From: Glomus cerebriforme
Lineage: Eukaryota; Glomeromycota; Glomeromycetes; Glomerales; Glomeraceae
NCBI GenBank assembly: GCA_003550305.1
Contig: QKYT01000158.1
Coordinates: forward strand, 163,267-207,947
Length of the DNA stretch: 44,681 nucleotides
Direction of reading: 5' to 3'
Each line of letters starts with the position of its first letter. Position 1 is the stretch's first letter. Position numbers and translations under genes: made by a program. Below, one piece after another: positions 12,301 to 22,880 of the stretch. The notes beneath the pieces were generated by a model. The model had not been told where the DNA came from. It did not search any database and was given only the letters and a program-made list of their open reading frames with translations.

Positions 12301-13005
12301 CATAGAAAATAAGCAATAAATAAAGTAAATTGATTCGATTTAATTTGCGCCTGAAAGAAATAAGGTTTAAAAGGAACCAAATAAGAAAACTTACGAAAAT
12401 TTTCAAATTCGCAACTTACGTCCTTCTTCATTTGCAGGTGTTGATACATTGGGTGATTCACTTATTGGAGATTGTGTTAGGGGTACACCAGCCAAGTATT
12501 TGCTCCTATTTTTTAAAATAAAAATATTATAAATACTTTTGAAAAACTATATACAAAATTCATTCGGAAGATGAAATGACATAATACCTTTCTTGTCTTA
12601 AAGCAAATTCTAGCATTTTCACACGTCTCATTAAATCCGTTTTCATATTCTCAATTCCTCGACGCTCGCCTTCCAATAATGCGATACGAGCCTATAAAGA
12701 TGTAAGAACGTCAATTAATTATCCATAATTAACCAATTTATTTTTGATAACATTATCAAATTTCGGAATTAAATTTTAAGATATAAGAAAAATAATTTCT
12801 AGCATATTTTGAATTGTATATCTATTAATTTCTTTCGTTGAAGACCCACCTTCATTTCCGCGCGTTCAATCTCCCATTCATTCCTATCTCGTTCATAACG
12901 TCTCCACTCCGATTGAAGAAAATGTAGTACCCCCGGTAAGGTATACTCCGAAGTTTGAGACTGCTGTTGAACTTGTTGTTGTGGCTGACCGAAAGTTTGT
13001 GCCAT
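9399..13005 (-). CDS. Striatin-family STRIPAK scaffold, WD40 protein
   Basis: Striatin is the scaffold and PP2A B-type subunit of STRIPAK, which controls hyphal fusion and development in fungi. The 794-aa model has 14 exons on the minus strand: 13005-12850, 12691-12588, 12505-12420, 12292-12157, 12075-11424, 11324-11231, 11129-11050, 10979-10915, 10818-10705, 10623-10451, 10353-10141, 10063-9812, 9729-9643 and 9571-9399. The N-terminus has LPGVLHFLQSEWRRYERDRN followed by the coiled coil (RAEMKARIALLEGERRGIEN, MKTDLMRRVKMLEFALRQER), the caveolin-binding/PP2A-binding hallmark. SKYL, a SRELLKA segment and a long Ser/Asn/Pro-rich linker (about 180-375) follow. The second half (from about 450) carries WD40 repeats such as HLDTVRSLSWH, HTAAVNSVVM, HTDAIWDLRLFP and ending WMASGGADSVVKIYC. 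It is the fungal counterpart of Neurospora HAM-3 and Sordaria PRO11. Confidence 0.95.
10826..10853. repeat. Poly(A) tract inside a striatin intron
   Basis: About 25 consecutive A residues lie in the intron between the eighth and ninth striatin exons, as a T run on the transcribed strand before the acceptor. It probably doubles as an extended polypyrimidine tract. Confidence 0.7.
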
Positions 13006-13394
13006 TGTAAATAAATAAATCGTAAAATAATTTTATAAAAACTGTTCGTGATGCAATTTAAAAATTGACCGAGAAATATAGAGATAATATTAGCATCACT
13101 TTGACATAAAAGGAATAAAAAAAGAAAGACTTTTGGATCCCAACAAACACAGGTGCTGACAATTGTTTGTTTCTTAGGATTTTTTCTAATCGCAGAAGTT
13201 TGTTTACAACTTTAATATCTTTTACCTTTTAATGATAAACTCGGTAGCACGACACTAACAATTTTAGGACTTCAAGTTATTTTTAATCGTCATAGCCTCA
13301 TATATATTTACTTATTTTAAAAAAATAATCATATGAAAACTACACTCGTTCCTTATTTCACTTGACCTTCCGAAAAGCTAATCTGAAATAAATT
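13006..13394. promoter_or_regulatory. Shared divergent promoter, striatin / SND3
   Basis: A 389-bp region lies between the start codons of two divergent genes and must contain both promoters and 5' UTRs. No unambiguous TATA box was found, which fits housekeeping promoters. Confidence 0.5.
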
Positions 13395-14128
13395 ATGAAC
13401 CCTCAGGTATACTTATAAATATATATATTTTTTTTGAATAACTACAAATAATTTAACGAAAAAGTGTAATATTTTCATCTATTCTTATTTTTTATAGCTC
13501 GCAAATTTGTTACTAGTTCTTGGAATAGTTCAAGTGGCTCGTAAATTAGATTTGGATAACCCAGAAGTATTGATATATGTTCGTCTTGGTTATCTTGTAA
13601 CTCAAACTATCATACTAGCGGCTTGCTATATTGCTGCAACTAAGATAAAGGAAAAGAACGGCAAGTTTATTTTATTATAGTAATTTTATGTTAGATCTTA
13701 AGTTCCTAAACTTTATACTTTATCTTTTATTAGATATCACTCCTTTCAAATATGTTGAACCAGCAAAACCATTTTCTAATGAACAAGCAAAACTTGTAGA
13801 AACAAATAATAGAGATTATGATCTTTCAAAAGTTCAAGAACTAATTAAACAAACCGGGATTGGATTTGTCATTATGCTGGCCTTACATTTTTATTGGAAT
13901 TTTACTCAACCTTTGTTTATTCAAAGTATTATTCCATTAAAGAATTTGTATAATAATAAAATTGTTCAAATTCACGTGTTTGGTAAACCAGCTGAGGGCG
14001 ATTTGAAAAGACCATTTAAAGAAGCTTCTCCTTTTGGTCAATTATCTGATTCTCAGCAACCACAAACCGACAAGGCAGCTATTAAAAAAGCGGCTAAAGC
14101 TTCAAAATCTGGTGAAAAAGATGATTAA
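13395..14128 (+). CDS. SND3: SND3/PHO88 ER protein-targeting membrane protein
   Basis: A 189-aa orthologue of yeast Pho88/Snd3, an abundant ER membrane protein of the SRP-independent targeting pathway. Exons are 13395-13406, 13498-13660 and 13734-14128. The first exon codes only MNPQ, the conserved family N-terminus, so the start is secure. A hydrophobic helix (LANLLLVLGIVQVA) leads to RKLDLDNPEVLIYVRLGYLV and a second membrane segment. The downstream signature is conserved: ITPFKYVEPAKPF, NRDYDLSKVQELIKQT, a third hydrophobic stretch (FVIMLALHFYWNFTQPLFIQ) and HVFGKPAEGDLKRPFK. It ends in a Lys/Ala-rich tail. The length nearly equals the yeast 188 aa. The second intron begins GCAAGT, a GC-AG intron, required to keep phase. 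Confidence 0.96.
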
Positions 14129-14473
14129 TTTTAATAAAAAAAAACTTATCTGTATTTCTTTTAAAAAATTCCAATAGCTATTTTATGATTCTTTTTAATT
14201 TAGTATTAAATGTTGTTTGTCATTAACAAATAATATATATCTGGAAAGAAAATTCATGTAATAGTCAAAAAAATTATTTTTTTTTTATAGAGGTTACAGA
14301 TTCATATCTTAATTGTTGCATTACGAACAATAATATTTTATCTTTTAATAATAAAAAAAAAATTACATATATATAACCTGAATGAAGGTTAATACTAAAT
14401 AAATCGCATTTTTTATTTAATGATATAGCTCGCAAAGAACAGATATAAATAAATAAAATAATAAATAACATTT
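14129..14473. other. Convergent 3' intergenic region, SND3 / BRAP2
   Basis: AT-rich 345-bp spacer between two stop codons, presumably the 3' UTRs of both genes. The minus-strand 67-codon open frame here is a low-complexity artefact. Confidence 0.5.
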
Positions 14474-17110
14474 TCACTTTTTTCCCTTTTTCTTTTTACC
14501 ACTTCCACTTCCTGCATTACTATTCTCTGATACGATTACATCACCACCAGCTATTTCAGGATTTTCTTGTGCTTGGAAAAAGAACATTAAATCTCTTATT
14601 TGTTCTTCAAGATCTTTGATTTTAGTATCTCTATTATCAAGTTGTGTTTGCATATATTGTTGTTTTGTTAATAGAGATTTGGTCATCTAATATAAAATGA
14701 AATCAGTTAGTATTTGTATAAAAAATACAATAAACGAAAAAAATAATTTTTCTTACTTCTTTTTCATCTCTCAATTCCCTTTCAAGTTTCTCATATTTTT
14801 CAATAAATTTCTCAACTTTCTTTTCAACAGATTTCTTCTCTCTAATAAGTGATGGAATTTTATCCTTTTCCAATGTCTCCTTTCCTCTTTGAATTTCATT
14901 TTTATCTTGTTTCAAAGTAGAAACTTCATCTGATAACTTTTGATATTGATTGGTCAATTTTGATAATTGTGATGTTACGGAATCAAGTTTCTCTTCATAA
15001 TATGTTCGCTGTGACGAAAGTTGTGTCGATAAAAGATAACTATATTCTAAACCAATAGCATCAATTTTATCCTAAAAATTATGTAAAGGAAATATTAAAA
15101 TTTTTTATAAAAAATATATGAAATTGAATTGGTATTTACCTGGTTAACTTGATCATTTTGTGGTTGTTGCAATTGAGATTGTGCGTCCGGACTAGGTAAC
15201 TCTACTAATTTACCATCTGTTTTATTCTGTATTAAACGATGGACATAGCTAAAAAAAAAAAATTCAAAAATATTAGGATTAGCACGAATTTTTAAAAAAA
15301 AGTGAACTAATTCTAAATATTTTCTCCATACCCATCACCAGCATAGTCCCACACTCTTTGAGTTTCTAATTCTAAGGCAAACAGATGAAAGGTTTCTTTA
15401 TAATGACAATAAGCGTGAGCTTCTTGATATCGTCCACATCCGATATTACCACAAACTAAACATATCCACAAATTTTCTGTTGCTCCACAAACACCACATT
15501 CATTTTGCTCCAATGAAGTATCATAATAATTACGTTTTTGACTGTATCGACAAACAGGACAACTTTGAAAAGAAATTACATTTAGTCGTTTTTTTAAAGA
15601 ATAATAAATTTAAAATATTTAATTAAAAATTTTTATAATAATATTTACCTACTATCACCCCATTTGCTTAAACAATTACAGTGAAATGTGTGTTGACACA
15701 AAATTGTGAGTAATCCTGTAACGGAAGCATCCATTCTTTCAAGGCATACAGGACATGTTGGAAGTTCATATAGTGGTGGAGTGGTTTGCTGAATTTTAAC
15801 ATCTTGTGTTGACGATACAGTATCGACTTCGTTTGACGGTAGGAAAGGATCATGTAAAAAAGGAAATGAATATGGTGAAACGGACGTTGATTTGAACTCT
15901 ATAGATTTTATGTAAACAACGTGACATATCTCGGGCTAAAAAAAAGGCAATAAAATAAATTTATAATCAAAAGAAAAGATGCCCTAATTAAGAATAAACT
16001 AACCTCCATGGAACTAAACGGACGTCCATTAAATTGCTTATAAAAATCTCTAGCAGCTCGCGCATGACGAAATTTCATTAAAACTATAAACTTGTTTGGA
16101 GCCGAATCTCTATAAAAAAAATTATATAGATAAAGGATAATTGAATTACTAATATTTTGTAAATCATACCAATCATACCTTATAAATCTTAAGTGACTCA
16201 CGTATTTTCTCACTGGAGCAACGAACCCTAAAAAATCCGAAGCTGTCATATAAGATGGAACAGCCAATACAGCTAATATTGTCTCATTGTTTCCAATAAG
16301 ACCAGGAAAATTATCATGCTTTTCATTCTTTTCATTCCTATCTGTCTTCCATGAATTACTTTCTTGATTTTCAGGGTCCTTTAAATTATCATTATTTATG
16401 TCATCATCTTTAGAAGAAGAAATTTCTTTTGGATCACGATATAGATGTAATATACCATAACTTAAATTTGTTTTTCCAGAATTTAATGGAACAAATTTAC
16501 CAGCTGGAGGTGTTATCGCCTTTTCACTACTAGATTTAGTCTTCCTTGTGGAAGAAGATATTAAATTCTCTGAAATCGGTGTTGTAGAATAAGATTCTGA
16601 AGATGAATTTATTTCATTCGCATATGTTCCATTTGTTTGATTTTGTTGTTCTTCACTCATATTAGCTTCAAAATTATCAAACCACTCAATTTCAATATTA
16701 CCAAACCGAAAATCGTGAGTTTTATCAAAAGTTAGAGCAGAATCTTCTATAGGTTGAGAAGACGAAGTAAAAGCAAAAGATTTTCTTCTGGAAATAGGTT
16801 TATTCCAATTTGAAGACGACGAAGTAGGAACACTCGAACTACTTGATACAGGAGTAGGTGGAATCAAAGGTATTTCACTAGGTGAAAAATTTTTTGATTG
16901 ATCAACCGATTTTGATCTAGCTTTCGACTTTGTTTTCGATTTATTAAGGTTATTTGTTCTTTGTAAAAAGGAATTGGTTTTATCGAAAGTTGACAGGTGT
17001 GATGGTAACTCTTGGAAAATATCTTTAGGAACAAAATATAAATGGGAAGAATTATTATTTTCTGAGGTTTCTGGAACGTATAACTCAAATTTTAAGTGAT
17101 AAAAGTACAT
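14474..17110 (-). CDS. BRAP2/Etp1-type RING and UBP zinc-finger E3 ligase
   Basis: A 730-aa orthologue of human BRAP/IMP and yeast Etp1, a cytoplasmic RING protein that binds ubiquitin and acts in Ras/MAPK signalling (animals) or ethanol stress (yeast). Exons are 17110-16179, 16109-16004, 15935-15649, 15562-15332, 15248-15140, 15071-14757 and 14686-14474. After a long Ser/Asn-rich region (about 45-260) comes the BRAP2 RRM-like domain ([60 protein letters not shown]). A C3H2C3-type RING follows ([40 protein letters not shown]). Next is a UBP-type zinc finger ([52 protein letters not shown]). A long coiled coil ends in a Lys-rich tail. All signature cysteines and histidines are present. The start is the first ATG of the open first exon; a slightly later start cannot be excluded. 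Confidence 0.96.
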
Positions 17111-17383
17111 GATCCAAGGTAAAGATCATGTTTGAAAAACTTTGACATCTTTTCACAGAGTACGCAGTAAAGTTGTATGAGGTTGATCATAATCATAATA
17201 AGGAATTCTATAATTAAATAAATCATATGACTTTAAAACATTCTAGGAATTATCTATTCTTACTTTATAACGTGATGTCATGTGAAATTTTAATCTACTG
17301 AATTAAAATTTTTCAATTAGAGCGAATTTCATCTATTATTCGTCACATATTAAGTAAATTTATTAATTCATTTTCCTAAAAAA

Positions 17384-17755
17384 ATGTCTCAATTACCCGC
17401 TGATTTTCCATTGGGTTTAACGTTAAAAATAGTGAGAAACGTTGACAAAAAGTGTTTGAAATTCGGTATGTGAAAGGTCGGGAGATTCTGAGATAAAGCG
17501 TAAGGGCCGGTTTCGCCAAGGGAATGTTGACATTATATTCCACCTTTACAAATCTAGTATCTCGCACGACAAGTTACATTTTTCTATATCTGATATAGAG
17601 GATGTATTCGTGATTTATAATAATGTATTCGAGAAATTCGGTATGTGAAAAGGAGACATTAGATATTACTCATATAAATACAGTATATTATTTATGAAAT
17701 AACACTACTTTCAGAAGAATTAGAAATTATGGTGATAATTAAATATGAATTATGA
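17384..17755 (+). CDS. Candidate 80-aa three-exon gene of unknown function
   Basis: No family was recognised. Exons at 17384-17465, 17521-17640 and 17715-17755 join in phase (82, 120 and 41 nt, total 243) to give 80 residues from MSQLPADFPLGLTLKIV to a TGA. The middle exon reads GNVDIIFHLYKSSISHDKLH and then FSISDIEDVFVIYNNVFEKF, with a more protein-like composition than the surrounding AT-rich DNA. Both donors are GTATGT inside an identical 18-bp sequence (17458-17475 and 17633-17650). The second intron ends in a good TTTCAG; the first is only 55 nt and has a weak GCCAAG acceptor, which is the model's main weakness. A gene fragment or pseudogene is a real alternative. It lies 270 bp upstream of, and divergent from, BRAP2. 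Confidence 0.4.
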
Positions 17756-18546
17756 AAATTTGGAAATAAAATTACCATTATCCGAATCTATCTTTCATAA
17801 TATATGTATTCACTAAACCTGATGTACTGTAGCTTATTCGCTCGCAATAAACTTATCCTAACCTTAAACCTGACACTACTCTTTAATCAGCCATTAAAAA
17901 TTATTTGTCGCAGCAATAAAGATTATAATGCAATTATTTAATCTATAACAGCCAATTAAATAACTTGCAATGAATAGATTAATCATACGGTCATTACGCC
18001 TTATTCGGTTTGCAATTATCTTGTTATTTTACTTATTCTGATATATTAAGAATCATGTACACATAGCTCTTTTATTTGATGAACTTCAATTAAGCAAGAA
18101 GAAAAAAAAATCAGGTAAATATAAACGAATTTGATCCGAATCAGAGAAAACATGAAATTTACTATTCAATATCTTTATCTTACTATTATATATTTTTTAA
18201 ATTTATTATATTACAATGCTAACATGTTTATTCCATTTTCTTTTGTTTGGATTATAATTAGATCATGTTCTTCTATCGTTCATGTTTCGGCTATTGTCAC
18301 TTATCAATCATTCTTATTCACACTTGACGTTGAATAAATATCCAAAATAAGATTAGCTTACATATAAATTATATGATTTTGAAGAATTCTCGGTTGAATA
18401 ACGATGGATATAAAAATGGTATNGTTTATTAANTAAAAAAAAAAAAGAATATTATAATGATAATTTATTAAGAAAAAAAAATACAATGTATAAAGTACAC
18501 AAAAAACCATTCAAATATATATATACACAATTTTAAATCCACAAAA
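17756..18546. other. Intergenic region with two ambiguous bases
   Basis: AT-rich spacer. A 68-codon plus-strand open frame (18131-18337) is hydrophobic and starts MIRIREN; it may be chance translation of T-rich DNA, although its internal MKFTIQYLYLTIIYFLNLLY resembles a signal anchor. Single N bases at 18423 and 18433 mark uncertain assembly beside a poly(A) run. Confidence 0.4.
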
Positions 18547-19353
18547 TTATTTCACGGACTTGTTCCTTTCTTCTACTTTACTTTTTTCTTCTTTATAAGC
18601 ATATATAATCCAAGAAGTAACTAACATAGCACTTAAATTTAGAAATATCTTATTAAAAATAGCAGGAGTTTGTAAAATAAAACAATTAATCAAAGAAGGT
18701 AAATAAAATGTACTAACAAGCATAAAATAACCAAATGAATCCAAAATTTTTACATAATTTAACATATTCTCTTCAAACATAATATTATTAATTATTATTA
18801 TTGAAATAAATATTAAAGAACTAGTAACAACTAAGGCTATAATGAAACTTGTCGTGATTTTTTCTTTTAATTTGTAAGTCAATAAACAAAGGACTACCAT
18901 AGATAAAATACCAGCCATGTAATAAAATAAGTTGAAAATGTTCTGAAATGATTTAAGTGAAGTATTATAAATTTTATATTTTTTATTTAATAAATAAATG
19001 AGTTGTCCTATAATTGCAATTCCAGTTATATAAGTTACAATATGTTGTAAAATTTTAATTTTATAAGAAATTTCAACTGTTACAATCATAAAAGCTATTT
19101 CTTCTTGTAATCCTATTTGAACGAAAAATATGAATGAATAAACCAAATTTCCAATTCTACTATCCACATCCTCTACATCCTTATCATGTTCATAATCTAT
19201 GGTTACATAAATAAGTAATGGAACCATAAAAGAAATTAACACATCAACGAAATTTGAGATTGCATCTTCAGTTTTTTGAGGTTTTCCATCATTTTCTTGG
19301 GCTAAAACAATTGAATATAAGAAAGTGGTGATGACAATAAAGGAAAAGACCAT
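18547..19353 (-). CDS. Predicted seven-transmembrane protein with signal peptide, unknown family
   Basis: Not recognised. A single-exon 268-aa open frame starts with a clear signal-peptide-like segment (MVFSFIVITTFLYSIVLAQE, probable cleavage after VLA). Seven hydrophobic segments follow, at about 32-52, 66-90, 102-122, 137-160, 168-190, 207-230 and 236-257. The first loop is acidic (EHDKDVEDVDSR) and the C-terminal tail is basic and charged (EEKSKVEERNKSVK). The layout, cleavable leader plus seven helices with a cytosolic tail, resembles some receptors, but no GPCR signature such as DRY or NPxxY is visible and I do not assign it to a receptor class. An uninterrupted 804-nt membrane-coding frame in AT-rich DNA is unlikely by chance. 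The lack of introns contrasts with the neighbouring housekeeping genes. Confidence 0.75.
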   Translation of the reverse strand: MVFSFIVITTFLYSIVLAQENDGKPQKTEDAISNFVDVLISFMVPLLIYVTIDYEHDKDVEDVDSRIGNLVYSFIFFVQIGLQEEIAFMIVTVEISYKIKILQHIVTYITGIAIIGQLIYLLNKKYKIYNTSLKSFQNIFNLFYYMAGILSMVVLCLLTYKLKEKITTSFIIALVVTSSLIFISIIIINNIMFEENMLNYVKILDSFGYFMLVSTFYLPSLINCFILQTPAIFNKIFLNLSAMLVTSWIIYAYKEEKSKVEERNKSVK

Positions 19354-19897
19354 TTTTTTATAATCGTGGAATGATGATAATAAAAAAAGGAATTAAGTAT
19401 TCCGTTGAAGTTTATAATTCCTTCACGGTTTATTAATTTGTCTATAATTGGTGTTTATAAAACATTGCCACATAAGCCGAGAATAATAAGATATCGCCAG
19501 GCGCCAACGTATAACCAAATCTTTTAAAGCCAAATTTTATAATCGATATAATTATATTACACCGCCACACAATCATAATATTCCAATAAAACAAATATTT
19601 GCCATGCATAGCCATAATATATTTATTACGTATGTAATTTATTCTCGAGTAAAATAGTAATTTATTCGATGTTATATAATATTCAGAAAATTCAAAAAAA
19701 ATGAATAATAAAAAAGAATAATTTATTTAATTTCAAATCCATTTATAAACTAGGGAATAAATAAATAAAATAAATAAATAATAGAATAATACTGTACATT
19801 GTTAATTCTTTTGAATATTAAACTTGCTCTGACGAAAAGTTAATAATTAATTATAATAACAATAACTGATAAATAAACATTCATGCCGAACTTGGAT
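19354..19897. other. Intergenic, 7-TM gene promoter and kinase 3' region
   Basis: A 544-bp AT-rich spacer upstream of the 7-TM start and downstream of the kinase stop, both on the minus strand. No coding segment was found. Confidence 0.5.
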
Positions 19898-22726
19898 TCA
19901 ATCAATATCCATAAGTTCACACTCTAAATATTCATCAGAATGAAGAGTATCAACTTGTACTATAAAATTGAATGTTTGTTATTAATTTGAATGAATAAAA
20001 GAAATATGCAATAAAAATTCACCTGTTTGTGTCTTCATAATTTTTCTTGAAGATATAAATTTTTGTCGATTTGAACAATTTTTAGGTTGTGGCAAATTAT
20101 GAAAACTGAAAAAACGACTTGTATAAAAAGATTGAGGATGTGTTTCATTTAATTCATCTAGTCGTATTTTTATTGATTCATTAAAATTATATGATAATCT
20201 TTTTAGTGGTATACTTTTATACGCATATAACCGATCTGATAATGTGTGTAAAATTTCTTTAGCTGTTGGGCGTTCTTCTGGAATTGCATCCCAACATTTT
20301 TCAATCAATTCTTTTAAAGAATCTGGAGTCTCTTCTCTAATATTTGGACGTTTACCACAACAAATTTCCGCTGCAAGTTTACCATCATGTGGTTGATTAT
20401 TGAATGGTGGAATTACTGTAATTATTTCATTTATAATTATACCTAATGAATATATATCGGATTCTAATGTATGTGGATTTCCATTTAATATTTCGGGTGC
20501 CATATATGGCATTACTCCATAAATACTTTTTGTGGTTGAATTTGATGAAATTTCATTTGCTGGCATGCAAAGTCCAAAATCTCCAATATATGTAAATGTA
20601 GAATCAACAAAAATATTACCTGGATGAAGGTCCTTATGGATTAATCCATGAATGTGAATGTTGTTTAGTGCAAGACAAACATCATATATTTTATTTATTC
20701 TTTGATCCCAAGGTATGGAATTAGCAGTTCTTTTAAGATATGAACGTAAATCTCCGTTTTCCAAATATTGCAATACAAATGCAAAATTATTAGGATCTCG
20801 AGTAATTCCAAAGCATTTCACTATACACATTTGGTCACTAATTTTATTAAAAAAATTTATCTACAAACATAAATAATAAAAATTAAACAATAATTGTAAA
20901 ATAAACGAAACTTTCATTTTTAAATTCTCTTTTTTATTTACCTCATTTAAAAAATCCTCACTTATATTTTCTGAATTTTTTAATACTTTTAATGCAATAG
21001 TTATTGGACCTTCTCTTCTCCAACTATTAGACAATTGACTCCACTTTTTAATTCGTCCATCGATCCACATAGCTGAATATACTTTAGCAAAACCTCCCTC
21101 GGCTATATACTTGATATTTGTAAATTTATCATATGGGATCCATTCTAATAATCCATGTGTTCTAACTGGAAGTTGATTCTCTTGTATCGATTTATCGATA
21201 GTTTCATTTCCACTAGTCCAATTAACAAAATCATTTTCAAAGTGTTTGGGTTTGCAAAGTAAACAATCATCATCCAAATTTTCATTTATTTTAAAACATT
21301 CTTTACATTTTCCAAATTTCATGCGCTTCTTTTCGCTGCTATCAGTTTCTTTATCATAACAATTACAATAAGAACGGAATTTAAGATCACATTCATGAAT
21401 ACCACCATATCTTATATTTTTCACTAGAATTTTTTTACTTTCTATTTGATTTTTTATGTTTTCAAGTTGTTGAATAATTTGTTTAAATATCCCTAATTTA
21501 TGATCTAAGTTAAAATAAACATTTTCATAATCTTTTAAAATGGATTGTAATTCTTTTAATTCCTTTAATTTTTTTGTTTCTTTATCATATAATTTAGAAT
21601 AAAAATTTTCATAATCTTGTAATTTGGACAGCAATTCTTTAATTTCTTTTGCTTTCTTTTCATAACAATCAAAACAATAATAATAAGAAAATCTTTTATT
21701 ACACCTCTTCTCACATAATATGTAATCATAATCCTTATATTTTACTAGTCTATCATTTTCATCTAAATCATAATCTGATATTCCAACTTTTGGCTCTTTA
21801 AATATATCATTATAATTATCAGTAACTTTATTCTTACTAATCCACTTATCAAAATTTTCTAGAAATCGCTTAAATTCATAAGTTGAACAACACTCCCCAA
21901 AATTATTTTTTACTTTAGCACATATTTTACATTTACCATATTTTATCAAATTTCGTGCATCCTCAGAAGTTTCTTTGTTGTAACAATATTTACAATAGCA
22001 ACAGTATATATTGTCAATTTCTTGATTACAATTTTCGCATAAAATGCAATTATAACCTCTATATTTTGCTTTTCTTTCTTCAAAATCTAAATCATAATCC
22101 GATGTCTTAAAAATTCCAAATTTTAATCTATATTTCATCTCATATTTTGCTTTTCTTTCTCCAAAATTTAAATAATAATCTGATGTCTTAAAAATTTTAA
22201 AATTTGATCCATATTTCATATAATTTTTTTTATTAGTATCAGTTTCTTTATTGTAACAACCTTTACAATAATAATTATACTCGTCAATTTCTTGATCGAT
22301 TTCTTGATTACATTTTTCACATAAGATATGCTTGTAAACTCTATATTTTGTTTTTCTTTCCCACAAATCCAAATAATAATCTGATGTCCTAAAAATTTTG
22401 CAACAATCAAACTGAGAAACATTTGATTTAAAACATAATTTACATATTCCATATTTCATACGATTTCGTTCATTCCAGTGTGGTTCCTTATTATAACAAT
22501 TATAACATAATAAACTAGAACTTTCAATTTTTTGATTACAATCTTCACATAAGATGTAATCATATTTCTTAAAATTTATTTTTCTTTCGTCCAAACCCAA
22601 ATCATAATCTAATGTTTTAAAAAATCCAACCTTTTGTTCGAATATATAATCATATTTATTAATAGGATGAATATTTTCTACACTTGAACTATTATTAAAG
22701 ATAATCTCTTCCATCTCTTCCGTCAT
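19898..22726 (-). CDS. Cys-repeat/coiled-coil protein kinase (TKL-like), 894 aa
   Basis: A fusion of Cys-rich repeats to a protein kinase domain, of a kind expanded in Rhizophagus. Exons are 22726-20942, 20860-20023 and 19959-19898. Residues about 30-480 hold four or five degenerate units of the form FKTSDYYLD-ERK-KY-YILCEKCNQEI-YCK-CYNKETD-MKYG-CK-C, whose paired CxxC knuckles suggest zinc ribbons. A coiled coil (about 355-420; LSKLQDYENFYSKLYDKETK) interrupts them. The kinase domain spans about 529-800: glycine loop AEGGFAKVY, ALKVL lysine (K580), HKDLHPGN catalytic loop (D672), GDFGL (D689), MPYMAPEIL and SDIYSLGIIINEI. All core catalytic residues are present, so activity is plausible. The tail after the kinase (LDELNETHPQSFYTSRFF) and the short last exon ending ECELMDID are family-typical. 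Substrate and pathway are unknown. A close paralogue begins at 44134. Confidence 0.9.
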
Positions 22727-22880
22727 AATTATAATAAGTAATTTTGTGGAGTATTTCGCGAAAAATGGTTGATGAAAGATATAAAATAAAGCGGTTATTT
22801 ATAATATTAAACTACTATTTAAATTTGACAATAAACAATGAAAAATTTTGGAATATTCTCTCCGAGGTTGTTACAATTGC
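22168..22880 (-). repeat. Arm 1 of an inverted duplication (kinase 5' end and promoter)
   Basis: The first about 185 codons of the kinase gene plus roughly 150 bp upstream are closely matched, in opposite orientation, by 43970-44681. Shared upstream blocks include ATAAATAACCGCTTTATTTT, a near-identical run through the start codon, and TTGTAACAA...GGAGA.AATATTCC. The duplication therefore includes the promoter. Its true far end cannot be seen because arm 2 leaves the window. Confidence 0.85.

Noticed and set aside
18131..18337. 68-codon plus-strand hydrophobic frame with a leader-like internal Met
   Set aside because: It is too short and T-rich to separate from chance, with no supporting intron or promoter.
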